A stretch of 28,490 nt of DNA from a virus, in IMG/VR virus record IMGVR_UViG_3300008113_000282, positions 1 through 28,490 of that record; one strand, written 5' to 3'. The notes beneath the pieces are model-generated. The model was not told the DNA's origin and did not search any database. It saw only the letters and a program-made list of their open reading frames with translations. Position 1 is the first letter of the stretch. The number at the start of each line of letters is the position of its first letter. Both the position numbers and the translations under genes were made by a program. Below, in pieces: positions 1 to 7,743 of this stretch.

Positions 1-46
1 CTGTCAGAGCCTTTATCGTTTGGTTTAGTGTTAGTGTTGTTGCCAT
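1..46 (-). CDS. Start of a further gene, 3' end outside window
   Basis: An ATG at 46 opens a frame running off the window edge (MATTLTLNQTIKAL). A competing frame from the ATG at 104 (MSKQANLKNQ) also runs to the edge and overlaps the connector stop. Too short to identify; by position it should be another head-tail connector or tail gene. Confidence 0.35.
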   Translation of the reverse strand, partial: MATTLTLNQTIKALT

Positions 47-96
47 GTTTTTTCAGATAAATCTGCAATTTCTTTTGGTTTTTTAAGTTTGCTTGT

Positions 97-699
97 TTAC
101 TCATAACAGCATGGAGGATTATCGCCCTGGTATATATATTTAAAATCTTTATAATATTTTTTTCCACCACAGCATGTATCATCACCTAAATAAATAGTTG
201 AATTATAACCATCATGCTCAGGTCTTACTGTATCAATACCAGAACCCGGGTTTAAATATAGTGGAAAATTACCTTTTGATGATTGCTCTTTTAAATACTT
301 AATTAATCTTTGTTTGTAATATTCTGCTCTTCCTTTGTATCTATTTGCAACATCAATCATGTCTTGCATAGATGGTGATTCAAAATTTTCACCTGTTTTT
401 CTCAATAGTCCTTTGTTATAATATTGGAAACTCAATCCCTGTGGTAATTCACTTAAAACAAAGTTCACTAATGTATCAACAATATAATCATTCATCAAAG
501 TTACTTCAGCTTGAGTCAAATTATTATTGTTTATACCATCTTGTAGTCTATTATAAAGTCCTGATCCAAGTGCAGGCAAAATATAAATATCTTGGGCTGC
601 TTTAATTTCAGGCAATATTAATTTCTCATCTACGTTATTATGCAGTCCTGTCCTATCTTTGATAGTGTCAACTGATATGAAAAGTATGTTTAAACTCAT
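97..699 (-). CDS. Head-tail connector-like protein (DUF6712 type)
   Basis: The 200-residue protein has VDEKLILPEIKAAQDIYILP and ALGSGLYNRLQ near the start (about 23-54), then helices with MNDYIVDTLVNFVLSELP and VANRYKGRAEYYKQRLIKYL. This is the DUF6712 pattern of Bacteroidota phages, similar in layout to head completion adaptors. The C-terminus is unusual: glycine-, cysteine- and tyrosine-rich with CCGGKK and PPCCYE. It directly follows the portal by one base. Confidence 0.7.
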   Translation of the reverse strand: MSLNILFISVDTIKDRTGLHNNVDEKLILPEIKAAQDIYILPALGSGLYNRLQDGINNNNLTQAEVTLMNDYIVDTLVNFVLSELPQGLSFQYYNKGLLRKTGENFESPSMQDMIDVANRYKGRAEYYKQRLIKYLKEQSSKGNFPLYLNPGSGIDTVRPEHDGYNSTIYLGDDTCCGGKKYYKDFKYIYQGDNPPCCYE

Positions 700-700
700 T

Positions 701-2527
701 TTATTTTCTTGTTACAATGTTTTCTTTCCATTCGTGTCTACAAGATGGTGAATGTTTACCATTTGGTTTTGTCCACCATCCTCCTAATCTATCCCATACT
801 GAATAACCTAATCTTGAACTCATCTCCTCAATTTCACTTCTGGAATACATTCTTTTTTTATTATTAACTCTTTGACTAATCATATACTGACAAAATGGCC
901 TACTTGATGGTTTATCTGAATCATTAAAACCTTTTTTCCATTCATATGTATATCTGACAAGCAATTGAGTTGTTTCTGGTTTTATTTTTTCAACAATATC
1001 TTTTAATGGTTCCGTCAACTGTCTTTCAGTTATTATATTTGAATCAATACCTTCACCAATTAAAATATCTTTTACTGCTATATAACCTTTATCAGCAAGT
1101 AAACCCATAATTCTCTTAATAGTTCCTACATCTTCTTTTAAAATAGATGCAATCACTTCAGGAGTAATTCTTTTATCCTTAGAAATTAAATCTAAAATAT
1201 TTGCCTGTAATTGACTTACATCAGCAAAATTTTCTTGCATTTCAAATGCACTTCTTTTTCTCCAAATAATATAATTTTCTTCATCATCACCTAAATCATC
1301 TAAAGCAGAAAAATCAAAATGCTGATCAAATTGCTCTGCAGTCTCTACAGGTTGCTGAATAGGTTGCTCTGGTTGTTGATATTTACTCATATCAATACCA
1401 AGTTTTTCAATAATCCATTCTTTTGGAGCAATTTGAACAATTGTTGCTTCACTAAATTCAATTCCTATAGGTTCTGTTGAAAGTATTGTTAAATCTTCTG
1501 GGTAACCTGCATATCCTGCCAACATATTAAATGCAGATTCCAAAAACATTTGCTTGCCATTAACATACGTCGATTTGAAGATTTCATATCCGTCACGCAT
1601 TTCTGTTCTTGTTCCTAATTTGCCAGGGACTGCAATACCAAATATTGACGGAGTTGTAACCTGATGACCACTAAATATATTAGTTTGTATTAACTCATCA
1701 ACTCTACTAAAATCTTCTTTTGTTAAATCAGACTGCCCTAAATCATCAACTATTGGTTTTCTTGATGCGTCATTTACAAATGCCAACATGTATTTAATAC
1801 CATCAGCACCAGTATAAGTATTCTTAAATTTATTATGAACAACTCTCTGTTCTTCTGGCGAAGGTTCACCATTAGGCAATGTAATTAACTTACTTGCTGA
1901 AAAACCTGTCTTAGCATTACCGAGAACATGTTTAGAAACCTCTATATCACTCTCAATATAATTTAATGCACCAAAATATGAAGGTAAAGAATAAACACCA
2001 CCATTTGGTCTATATTCCTTTAAATAAAGAATCTGTTTTCCCTGTGGCATTTTTGGATTAAATGCAGGGTATACTTCATATTTTTCATTTCTATCTTTCC
2101 AATCTTCTTTATACCAGAATTGAGTATTATCTTTGTTTGTTCTAAACTTAGTATAATCACAATGCCAAATTTCTGCAACTTTACCAATACCCCATATAAT
2201 TTCCAAATATGCACCTCCAAAAAGTTCTATGTCAAGACTAACCTTTCTTGAAAGATCGTCAAGACTTTCACTCCTGTTTGGACTATCAATAAATGGTTGA
2301 GATTCTTCACCACCTTTCCATCCGTTACCAATTATATAATGAACTTTATTTCTTACAATAGCATTATGCTTTGCAGATTTATTAAAAAGTTCTACTAAAT
2401 ATGTTGGATAGTCATTTCTATCACCATATTGAATATAACCTTCTCCCTTTTTTTCTCTATATTCAGGTTGTTTAGCTTCTGCAAATTGCACTAAAACGTA
2501 GTTAGCTATGTTCTGATTACTTATCAT
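701..2527 (-). CDS. Portal protein with C-terminal winged-helix and MuF-like extensions
   Basis: The 608-residue protein has a portal core at residues 1-385: GYIQYGDRNDYPTYLVELFN, an AIVRNKVHYIIGNGW segment, and a long helical region (TEMRDGYEIFKSTYVNG). A Gln/Pro linker (384-395) leads into an acidic part, then a winged-helix-like domain (about 437-490, ILDLISKDKRITPEVIASIL and GTIKRIMGLLADKGYI). The end (542-608) has RPFCQYMI, YSRSEIEEMSSRLG, GGWW and CRHEW, a pattern of Mu gpF-type minor head proteins. So portal and minor head protein appear fused. Confidence 0.8.
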   Translation of the reverse strand: MISNQNIANYVLVQFAEAKQPEYREKKGEGYIQYGDRNDYPTYLVELFNKSAKHNAIVRNKVHYIIGNGWKGGEESQPFIDSPNRSESLDDLSRKVSLDIELFGGAYLEIIWGIGKVAEIWHCDYTKFRTNKDNTQFWYKEDWKDRNEKYEVYPAFNPKMPQGKQILYLKEYRPNGGVYSLPSYFGALNYIESDIEVSKHVLGNAKTGFSASKLITLPNGEPSPEEQRVVHNKFKNTYTGADGIKYMLAFVNDASRKPIVDDLGQSDLTKEDFSRVDELIQTNIFSGHQVTTPSIFGIAVPGKLGTRTEMRDGYEIFKSTYVNGKQMFLESAFNMLAGYAGYPEDLTILSTEPIGIEFSEATIVQIAPKEWIIEKLGIDMSKYQQPEQPIQQPVETAEQFDQHFDFSALDDLGDDEENYIIWRKRSAFEMQENFADVSQLQANILDLISKDKRITPEVIASILKEDVGTIKRIMGLLADKGYIAVKDILIGEGIDSNIITERQLTEPLKDIVEKIKPETTQLLVRYTYEWKKGFNDSDKPSSRPFCQYMISQRVNNKKRMYSRSEIEEMSSRLGYSVWDRLGGWWTKPNGKHSPSCRHEWKENIVTRK

Positions 2528-2898
2528 TCTCTTATTTTATAAGTGTCTGTAGTTGCATATTCAGTATAAACTGTTGCTGATTGATTTAGCATCATTATAC
2601 CACTTTCTAATAAATTTAAACCTGCAGGATTAGTATTTGATGAACTTACTTGCTCATAAACATTATAAGTCCATTGACCATTTAAACTGCTACCAAAATA
2701 AGTATTGGTTACAATTGAAAATTTATTATATCTGTCTTTATATTGACTCACATCTGCAGCATTAAGCAATACAAATTTAACTTCAATATTAGAACTCCTG
2801 TTAGTAAATATGAACAAATAATTAGGATTTGATAATAACTGTTTTTCAGTTAAAGTTAAATATATATATTGAGTTTGCCCTTTAGTTAATTGTATCAT
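2524..2898 (-). CDS. Conserved head/tail structural protein
   Basis: The start is the ATG at 2898 (a TTG one codon earlier is in frame). The 124-residue protein opens IQLTKGQTQYIYLTLTEKQ, followed by NPNYLFIFTNRSSNIEVKF, DVSQYKDRYNKFSI and WTYNVYEQ. This is a conserved beta-sandwich-like family in Bacteroidota phages and crAss-like relatives, of unknown exact role, usually beside portal or connector genes. It overlaps the portal gene by four bases. Confidence 0.65.
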   Translation of the reverse strand: MIQLTKGQTQYIYLTLTEKQLLSNPNYLFIFTNRSSNIEVKFVLLNAADVSQYKDRYNKFSIVTNTYFGSSLNGQWTYNVYEQVSSSNTNPAGLNLLESGIMMLNQSATVYTEYATTDTYKIRE

Positions 2899-2931
2899 CA
2901 ATTATAAATGCAGAATTTATTGGATATTAAC

Positions 2932-2960
2932 AAAAATGCCCCACCTAAAAAGGCAGGGCA
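2932..2960 (-). terminator. Intrinsic terminator after tail tube gene
   Basis: On the minus strand TGCCCTGCCT pairs with AGGTGGGGCA around TTTT (with G-U pairs), followed by TTTTTG. It closes the tail tube transcript, 27 bases after its stop. It shares CCTGCCTTTTTAGG with the terminator at 11915-11940. Confidence 0.8.
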
Positions 2961-2987
2961 AATTCACCTAAAAGCACTATGTATATA

Positions 2988-3509
2988 CTATGAACCTGCT
3001 GTTTCGAGTTGACCTGCAACTGTAGAGTTTACTTCAGGAGCAAGTTCAGGTTCTTTTCCTGTGAAAGTAAGTGTATAACCACTTCTATCACCTTCTGCAG
3101 TACCTGATTGAGATGAACCTGCTGTTATGTCAAGTCCTCTTGTCAATCCAAGATACCAATATTTGCCGTTATTATCTTTGGCTACACCGACTAAAAGATT
3201 CTTAGCAAGCAACAAGATTTCATTTCTTGTATTTACTTGAAGTTTATTTAAAACAACAGTCAATTCTTGCTGATAGAATATTGTTCCGTTTTCTACAGAT
3301 GCATTTATATTCTCAACAAAATTTGAAGTAGCTTTTACAAGTTCATATTTATAGAATCTTTTTCCAGTATCTTTTGTAAGAGCAGTCATAACTCCACCAG
3401 ATACTGTATAAGATGCTACATCTTGTTTAGCCATGAAGTAAACCTCAACTATGCCACCGAGCGAATCTTTACAATCCAATGTGTAACCCTGTGTTAGAGC
3501 ACAAGCCAT
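2988..3509 (-). CDS. Probable major tail tube protein
   Basis: The 173-residue protein begins MACALTQGYTLDCKDSLGG, a start I associate with tail tube or major structural proteins of Bacteroidota phages. It is strand-rich (IVEVYFMAKQDVASYTV; FYKYELVKATS; LTVVLNKLQ) and ends with an Ig-like-looking segment (SGYTLTFTGKEPE). Bracketed by terminators on both sides, it appears as its own short transcript, in line with a very abundant product. Confidence 0.65.
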   Translation of the reverse strand: MACALTQGYTLDCKDSLGGIVEVYFMAKQDVASYTVSGGVMTALTKDTGKRFYKYELVKATSNFVENINASVENGTIFYQQELTVVLNKLQVNTRNEILLLAKNLLVGVAKDNNGKYWYLGLTRGLDITAGSSQSGTAEGDRSGYTLTFTGKEPELAPEVNSTVAGQLETAGS

Positions 3510-3530
3510 TTGATTAAATTTTATTTATTT

Positions 3531-3558
3531 AAAAATAGGGCAGTTTTTAGGCTGCCCT
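3531..3558 (-). terminator. Intrinsic terminator after major capsid
   Basis: AGGGCAG and CTGCCCT form a seven-pair stem around CCTAAAAA, followed by ATTTTT on the minus strand. It lies directly after the capsid stop codon, in the 54-base gap to the tail tube gene. It may be partial, letting some transcription continue. Confidence 0.85.
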
Positions 3559-3563
3559 GTTAA

Positions 3564-4517
3564 TTATGCAAGGATAAACTTCACAATCTCATCAGGGAAT
3601 GCGATATTCACACCCATTTTGAACTCAGATACAAATCGTACTTGATCTGCTTCTTTTGCATAGAAGATTTCGAATTTCTCTTCTTCATTAAGAAGATCAG
3701 TTCCCAAGAACAAGTTGCTCAATCTCATTGCATATACTTTGTTAGTACCATTCAAACCTGCAACTGCAACAACTTTAATTGTTGTACCAGGAAGAATGAA
3801 CTCGCTATCAGCTTTTACATCAATTGAGTAATGGAACTGATTAGCGTCTTTCAATGCAATTGTGTAAGTTCTGAACAAATCTTGACCGCAGAAGATAGTC
3901 ATATCATCAGCAGCTACAACTTGAGCAGGGATTGCTTTGTAAACACCATCAAAAATGCTGATTACGTTAGCAGAAGTAATGCTTGACAAAGGAGCACCAG
4001 AAATGTAAGTTGAAGCATTTGCAGCAACAACACCAGATGCAGCACCAATCAATTTAACCAAACCATCAAATTTGTTAAGGTTTACGTTAACTGAATCAGT
4101 GTCACCTTGCCACAAAGCAGTTTCAAGTTGAGCAGCAATTCTTTTAGCTTTCTTTTCAGAAAACTCTTGTTCGAATGGGATGCTGTCATACATTGAACCT
4201 GTAGGCAATGCCTTTTGAAGATACTTTGCTTCCAAATCTTTAGGGCAAAGAGCTTCGTTTACTTTAATTTTACCAACAGTCACTGTTCTTTGAGTGAAAG
4301 TTGTAGAACCAGATGCAGTAAATCCGCAAGAACTTCCTGATTGGAAAATTGCGTCTGTGTCCATAATGTTAATGGTTTCAGATGATTTAACACCTACCAT
4401 TACGTTACCTGCACTCTTAATCAAAGATGCAGTCTTAGCACCAAGCACACTTGAAGTTACAAGTAATGCTTCGTTTTGTTCTGTGTAATCTGCCAATGCA
4501 GAAACGTTAAATGCCAT
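3564..4517 (-). CDS. Major capsid protein
   Basis: The 317-residue protein starts MAFNVSALADYTEQNE, a beginning typical of major capsid proteins in Bacteroidota phages, and continues with a helical segment (EFSEKKAKRIAAQLETALWQG) and beta-rich parts (IFQSGSSCGFTASG; PGTTIKVVAVAG). It has its own terminator just after the stop and an A-rich leader (AAAATTAAAACAAAATG), both fitting high expression. An HK97-type fold is likely but cannot be shown by eye. Confidence 0.8.
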   Translation of the reverse strand: MAFNVSALADYTEQNEALLVTSSVLGAKTASLIKSAGNVMVGVKSSETINIMDTDAIFQSGSSCGFTASGSTTFTQRTVTVGKIKVNEALCPKDLEAKYLQKALPTGSMYDSIPFEQEFSEKKAKRIAAQLETALWQGDTDSVNVNLNKFDGLVKLIGAASGVVAANASTYISGAPLSSITSANVISIFDGVYKAIPAQVVAADDMTIFCGQDLFRTYTIALKDANQFHYSIDVKADSEFILPGTTIKVVAVAGLNGTNKVYAMRLSNLFLGTDLLNEEEKFEIFYAKEADQVRFVSEFKMGVNIAFPDEIVKFILA

Positions 4518-4523
4518 TTTGTT

Positions 4524-5102
4524 TTAATTTTTAGAGTTTAAAATTGCGTGTCTGTATTTATTAAGTCTTTCAAACTTAATGTCTTTTGTAGCTTCAAATT
4601 TGAATGATTGTGGCTTTTCAATTGGATCAGCCTGAGGCATTTTAGTTACCTCTTCAATCAAATCAACTACCTGAGAAAAGCCTTGTTTTGATTTATCTTC
4701 AATAGAAGATACTTTTTCATTCAATGCTTCGATTAATCCGTTCAACTCAGAAATTTTTGCAGCAAATTCTGCAGCCATTTCTTCAATTTTCTTGTCTTTT
4801 GCTTCAACTTCTACTTCTGGCATATCAGCTTCAGGTTTTTCAGCAGCTTCTATTTCTGTGATTTTACCATCCAAAACTGAAATTTGTGAACCATCAGCAA
4901 GTTGATGATCACCATCAGGAGCAAATGAACCATCTTCAAGTTTAACTTCACCACCTACTTCAAGTGAAGAAATCATAACTTTTGTTCCATCTGCAAGTTG
5001 ATATTCAGCAAAATCTTGTTTTGCCTCCTCAACAGGTTTTTCCTCCTGTGGCATATCTTCAAATAATGCCCTAATTTTTAGGATTGCCTCTTTTGCGTTC
5101 AT
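4524..5102 (-). CDS. Probable scaffold protein
   Basis: The 192-residue acidic protein sits between protease and major capsid, the standard place for a scaffold. After a short helix (1-16) it has a small beta domain with two look-alike units (FAEYQLADGTKVMIS and HQLADGSQISVLDG), an acidic Glu/Pro linker, and a coiled coil (about 100-150). The end, FERLNKYRHAILNSK, would be the capsid-binding part. Sequence is low in Cys and Trp, as common for scaffolds. Confidence 0.7.
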   Translation of the reverse strand: MNAKEAILKIRALFEDMPQEEKPVEEAKQDFAEYQLADGTKVMISSLEVGGEVKLEDGSFAPDGDHQLADGSQISVLDGKITEIEAAEKPEADMPEVEVEAKDKKIEEMAAEFAAKISELNGLIEALNEKVSSIEDKSKQGFSQVVDLIEEVTKMPQADPIEKPQSFKFEATKDIKFERLNKYRHAILNSKN

Positions 5103-5131
5103 ACTTTATTTTTAAATGTTAATGAATACGA

Positions 5132-5722
5132 TTATTTATCACTTATGGCAGATAAAATTTTCTTTATCTGGTCTAACATCTCCTGATCTTTACTCTTTGT
5201 TTTACTATATTCAAACACTCCCTCTACAGAAAATCCTTTTACTTCACCATTTTTTACCTTCTGCCATGTATCATCATTTTCAACCTTAAAACTTCCAAAC
5301 CATGAACCGTCAGGAGCATCTTCAAAGCCTTTCATTGGAGCAATGCCTCTTTCTTCATCTGATATAAAACTTTCAAACATAACCACTCCATCAACTTTTT
5401 GAGATGGATCATGATTAACATTTACATTTGCTTGATAACCTTTTTTGAAAAACTTCTGAGCAATCTTGAAAATAGTGTCTTTACTAAACATAACATAGTA
5501 ATCACCATGAGTAGCATCACTCCTAAAAATTGGAGTATCAGCCAACATAAGAGGACCAGAAATAATCCGCTTTTCTTCAGATATAATCTCAAATTTATAC
5601 TTTTCTTTAAATGCATTCCAATTCCTTTGGATCGCTGGTCTATCAACTAATGAAACAAAGTTTACTTCTGCATCATCATTAATATCATCATTGATCTTAA
5701 GTTCAAATAATGGTAATTCCAT
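5132..5722 (-). CDS. Prohead protease, XkdF/S78-like
   Basis: The 196-residue protein starts with FVSLVDRPAI (22-31), continues GYQANVNVNHDP (95-106, candidate catalytic His104), DGSWFGSFKVEND (138-150) and GEVKGFSVEGVF (159-170, candidate nucleophile Ser165). These are the marks of XkdF-like serine proteases that mature phage capsids. The following scaffold and capsid genes complete the head set. A C-terminal helix follows the protease core. Confidence 0.8.
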   Translation of the reverse strand: MELPLFELKINDDINDDAEVNFVSLVDRPAIQRNWNAFKEKYKFEIISEEKRIISGPLMLADTPIFRSDATHGDYYVMFSKDTIFKIAQKFFKKGYQANVNVNHDPSQKVDGVVMFESFISDEERGIAPMKGFEDAPDGSWFGSFKVENDDTWQKVKNGEVKGFSVEGVFEYSKTKSKDQEMLDQIKKILSAISDK

Positions 5723-5757
5723 GTTTATAAATGTTTATATTAAATAATGTTATCAAC

Positions 5758-7743
5758 TTAACCAAATCTTGCTCTTTGCTTAATTGCTTGAATCCTTTGT
5801 TGATTAGTAGTCATATCTGTTTCAACTACATACGCCCTTACTGCCTGATTACCAAGAGCATTGATTGTTGACTGATTCAACTGTGTCAACTGAGCCTCTG
5901 GTAATGCAGGTGAAACAGGTGATGCACTACCTAACTTTGCTATAGAAGGCGAACCGCCACCTTCTGAGTCTGGGTTTTTAATTTTGTTAATTTGTTTTGC
6001 TGTACTTGCAACAATTGATGCAATAGATAATGCTGTTGATGCTGTGTTTATACCTATCCACGGTTGACCTCCTGTTGCAGGGAATTGAGCAAGCGCCTTA
6101 GCATTGGCTATTCCTAAGTTGGCAAGAATCTTACCAATTGCACCTGCTTGTTCAACAACCAAAGATGCTATCTGAACTCCCTTGCTTTTCTCGAATAGTT
6201 GTTTTGCTAATCCTGCTGCCTGTGCTGTTATATCAATATAAGCAGCCTGAATTGCAGCTTTTTGCTCTTTCTCAGCCAACTCTATATTAATTCTATCCTC
6301 AGATAACTTTCTCAACTTATTATTTCGATCTTGCTCAGAGATTAAACCTTTTTGGAAAGACTCCTCAATTAGTTTTTCTTCAGCATCTAATGCCATTTTT
6401 CTAATGTCAAATGTTTCCCTTTCTCTGGATGCCAATGCCTCAAGTTCAGATAGGTTTCTGTTCAAGAAAGATTGAGTGATGTCATTGTCAAGCTGTTTCA
6501 ACTGACCTGCAACTTCAGACTTTTTATTTGCAAGTTCTATCTCTGCCTGAGTTCTTGCAAGTGTACCTTTTGCATATAGCTTAACATTATCCTCAAGTCT
6601 GGAAACCTCTAAAATGCTTTCCTCAATATAAATCTGCTTTTTAGCCTGTAGCCTTTTCTGTTCATCTTTGATCAGTTCAGCCTCTGCCTTTCTGGAATCG
6701 AATAAAAGTTTATTTTGATTTTGCTGTATTAATTTTTGTATTTCTAATTGCTCCCTTAAAAGACTATTAACATTTATAAGTTGCTCAGTTCTTTTGCCTG
6801 TATATTTCTCTTCAACATCAGCAAGTTCACCCTGAACTCTTATTCTTTCTGCTAAAAGCTCATTATTTGATCCACTTAATTTAATCTCAGCATTTATTCT
6901 TGCTAACTTTTGACCTATTAATGCTCTTTCAGCTTTTTCTCCCTGATCAAGAACTTTTGCAAGTTTATCATTTGCTGCAATCCTTTCTTCAATGCTTAAC
7001 TGCTCATTGTCTCTTGTTTGTCTTAACTTTTCAGCCTCAATCTCATTTTTCTTTATGGCATTTAAAAGTCTTGCCTCAGCTAAAATTTGATTATTTGTAG
7101 CATTAGTTAATGCTTTTGCTTCTTCTAATTTCTTGTTAAAATATTCTCCACTCGCGTCAATTAAATTATTTACACCTTCTGCTGCTCTATTAAATGAATC
7201 ATCAACACCTGTGACAACATCAACTAATTCTTTACCGAATAGTTTTGCACTTTTACCTGCCTCAGTAAAATTACCTGTAAGTAAATTTTTAAGAGTAGTT
7301 CCCAATAAACCTGCAGCCTCAATCATTGACTCAAATCGTTCAATGACATTACTTTTAATTAACTCACCTAATTCCTTAACATACTTTTGTGGTTCTTGAA
7401 AAACATTCTTTATAAATCCAACAACTTTTTCTGTATTATCTACAATAAGTTTAACCAGATCAGAAAATACACCTGTTAAAAAATTAAGTGATGTACTAAA
7501 TAGATCAGCTACCTTTTGATTTCTACCAAGTACATCTTTGAAAAATTCAAATGCCTTAGCAACTGCAGCAACAAGTCCTAAACTTTTCAGGAGTGTACCT
7601 ATTTTCCCAAATGATGATGCAGCAGCCTTCTCAGCATTCTGTGCACTCTTTCCTACATTTTCGACACTCTTACCTAACTCTCCTACCTTTTTGGTACTGT
7701 CACCTGTGTCGACTTTGACTTTAATATCTAATTCTTGACTCAT
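5758..7743 (-). CDS. Tape measure protein
   Basis: A 661-residue protein dominated by long coiled-coil helices rich in Ala, Glu, Gln and Lys (about 200-500), with hydrophobic stretches near residues 45-115 (LLKSLGLVAAVAKAFEFF; LFSTSLNFLTGVFSDLVKLI) and again near 510-590 (GLAKQLF, GAIGKILANLG, ALSIASIVAST). This is the pattern of a tape measure, which sets tail length and is ejected with DNA. At roughly 0.15 nm per residue a tail near 100 nm would be expected. It is the last tail gene before the capsid protease. Confidence 0.8.
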   Translation of the reverse strand: MSQELDIKVKVDTGDSTKKVGELGKSVENVGKSAQNAEKAAASSFGKIGTLLKSLGLVAAVAKAFEFFKDVLGRNQKVADLFSTSLNFLTGVFSDLVKLIVDNTEKVVGFIKNVFQEPQKYVKELGELIKSNVIERFESMIEAAGLLGTTLKNLLTGNFTEAGKSAKLFGKELVDVVTGVDDSFNRAAEGVNNLIDASGEYFNKKLEEAKALTNATNNQILAEARLLNAIKKNEIEAEKLRQTRDNEQLSIEERIAANDKLAKVLDQGEKAERALIGQKLARINAEIKLSGSNNELLAERIRVQGELADVEEKYTGKRTEQLINVNSLLREQLEIQKLIQQNQNKLLFDSRKAEAELIKDEQKRLQAKKQIYIEESILEVSRLEDNVKLYAKGTLARTQAEIELANKKSEVAGQLKQLDNDITQSFLNRNLSELEALASRERETFDIRKMALDAEEKLIEESFQKGLISEQDRNNKLRKLSEDRINIELAEKEQKAAIQAAYIDITAQAAGLAKQLFEKSKGVQIASLVVEQAGAIGKILANLGIANAKALAQFPATGGQPWIGINTASTALSIASIVASTAKQINKIKNPDSEGGGSPSIAKLGSASPVSPALPEAQLTQLNQSTINALGNQAVRAYVVETDMTTNQQRIQAIKQRARFG

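Noticed and set aside
7133-7399. 88-residue plus-strand frame within the tape measure
   Set aside because: Antisense to the tape measure coiled coil; biased composition, no start context, no neighbours on that strand.
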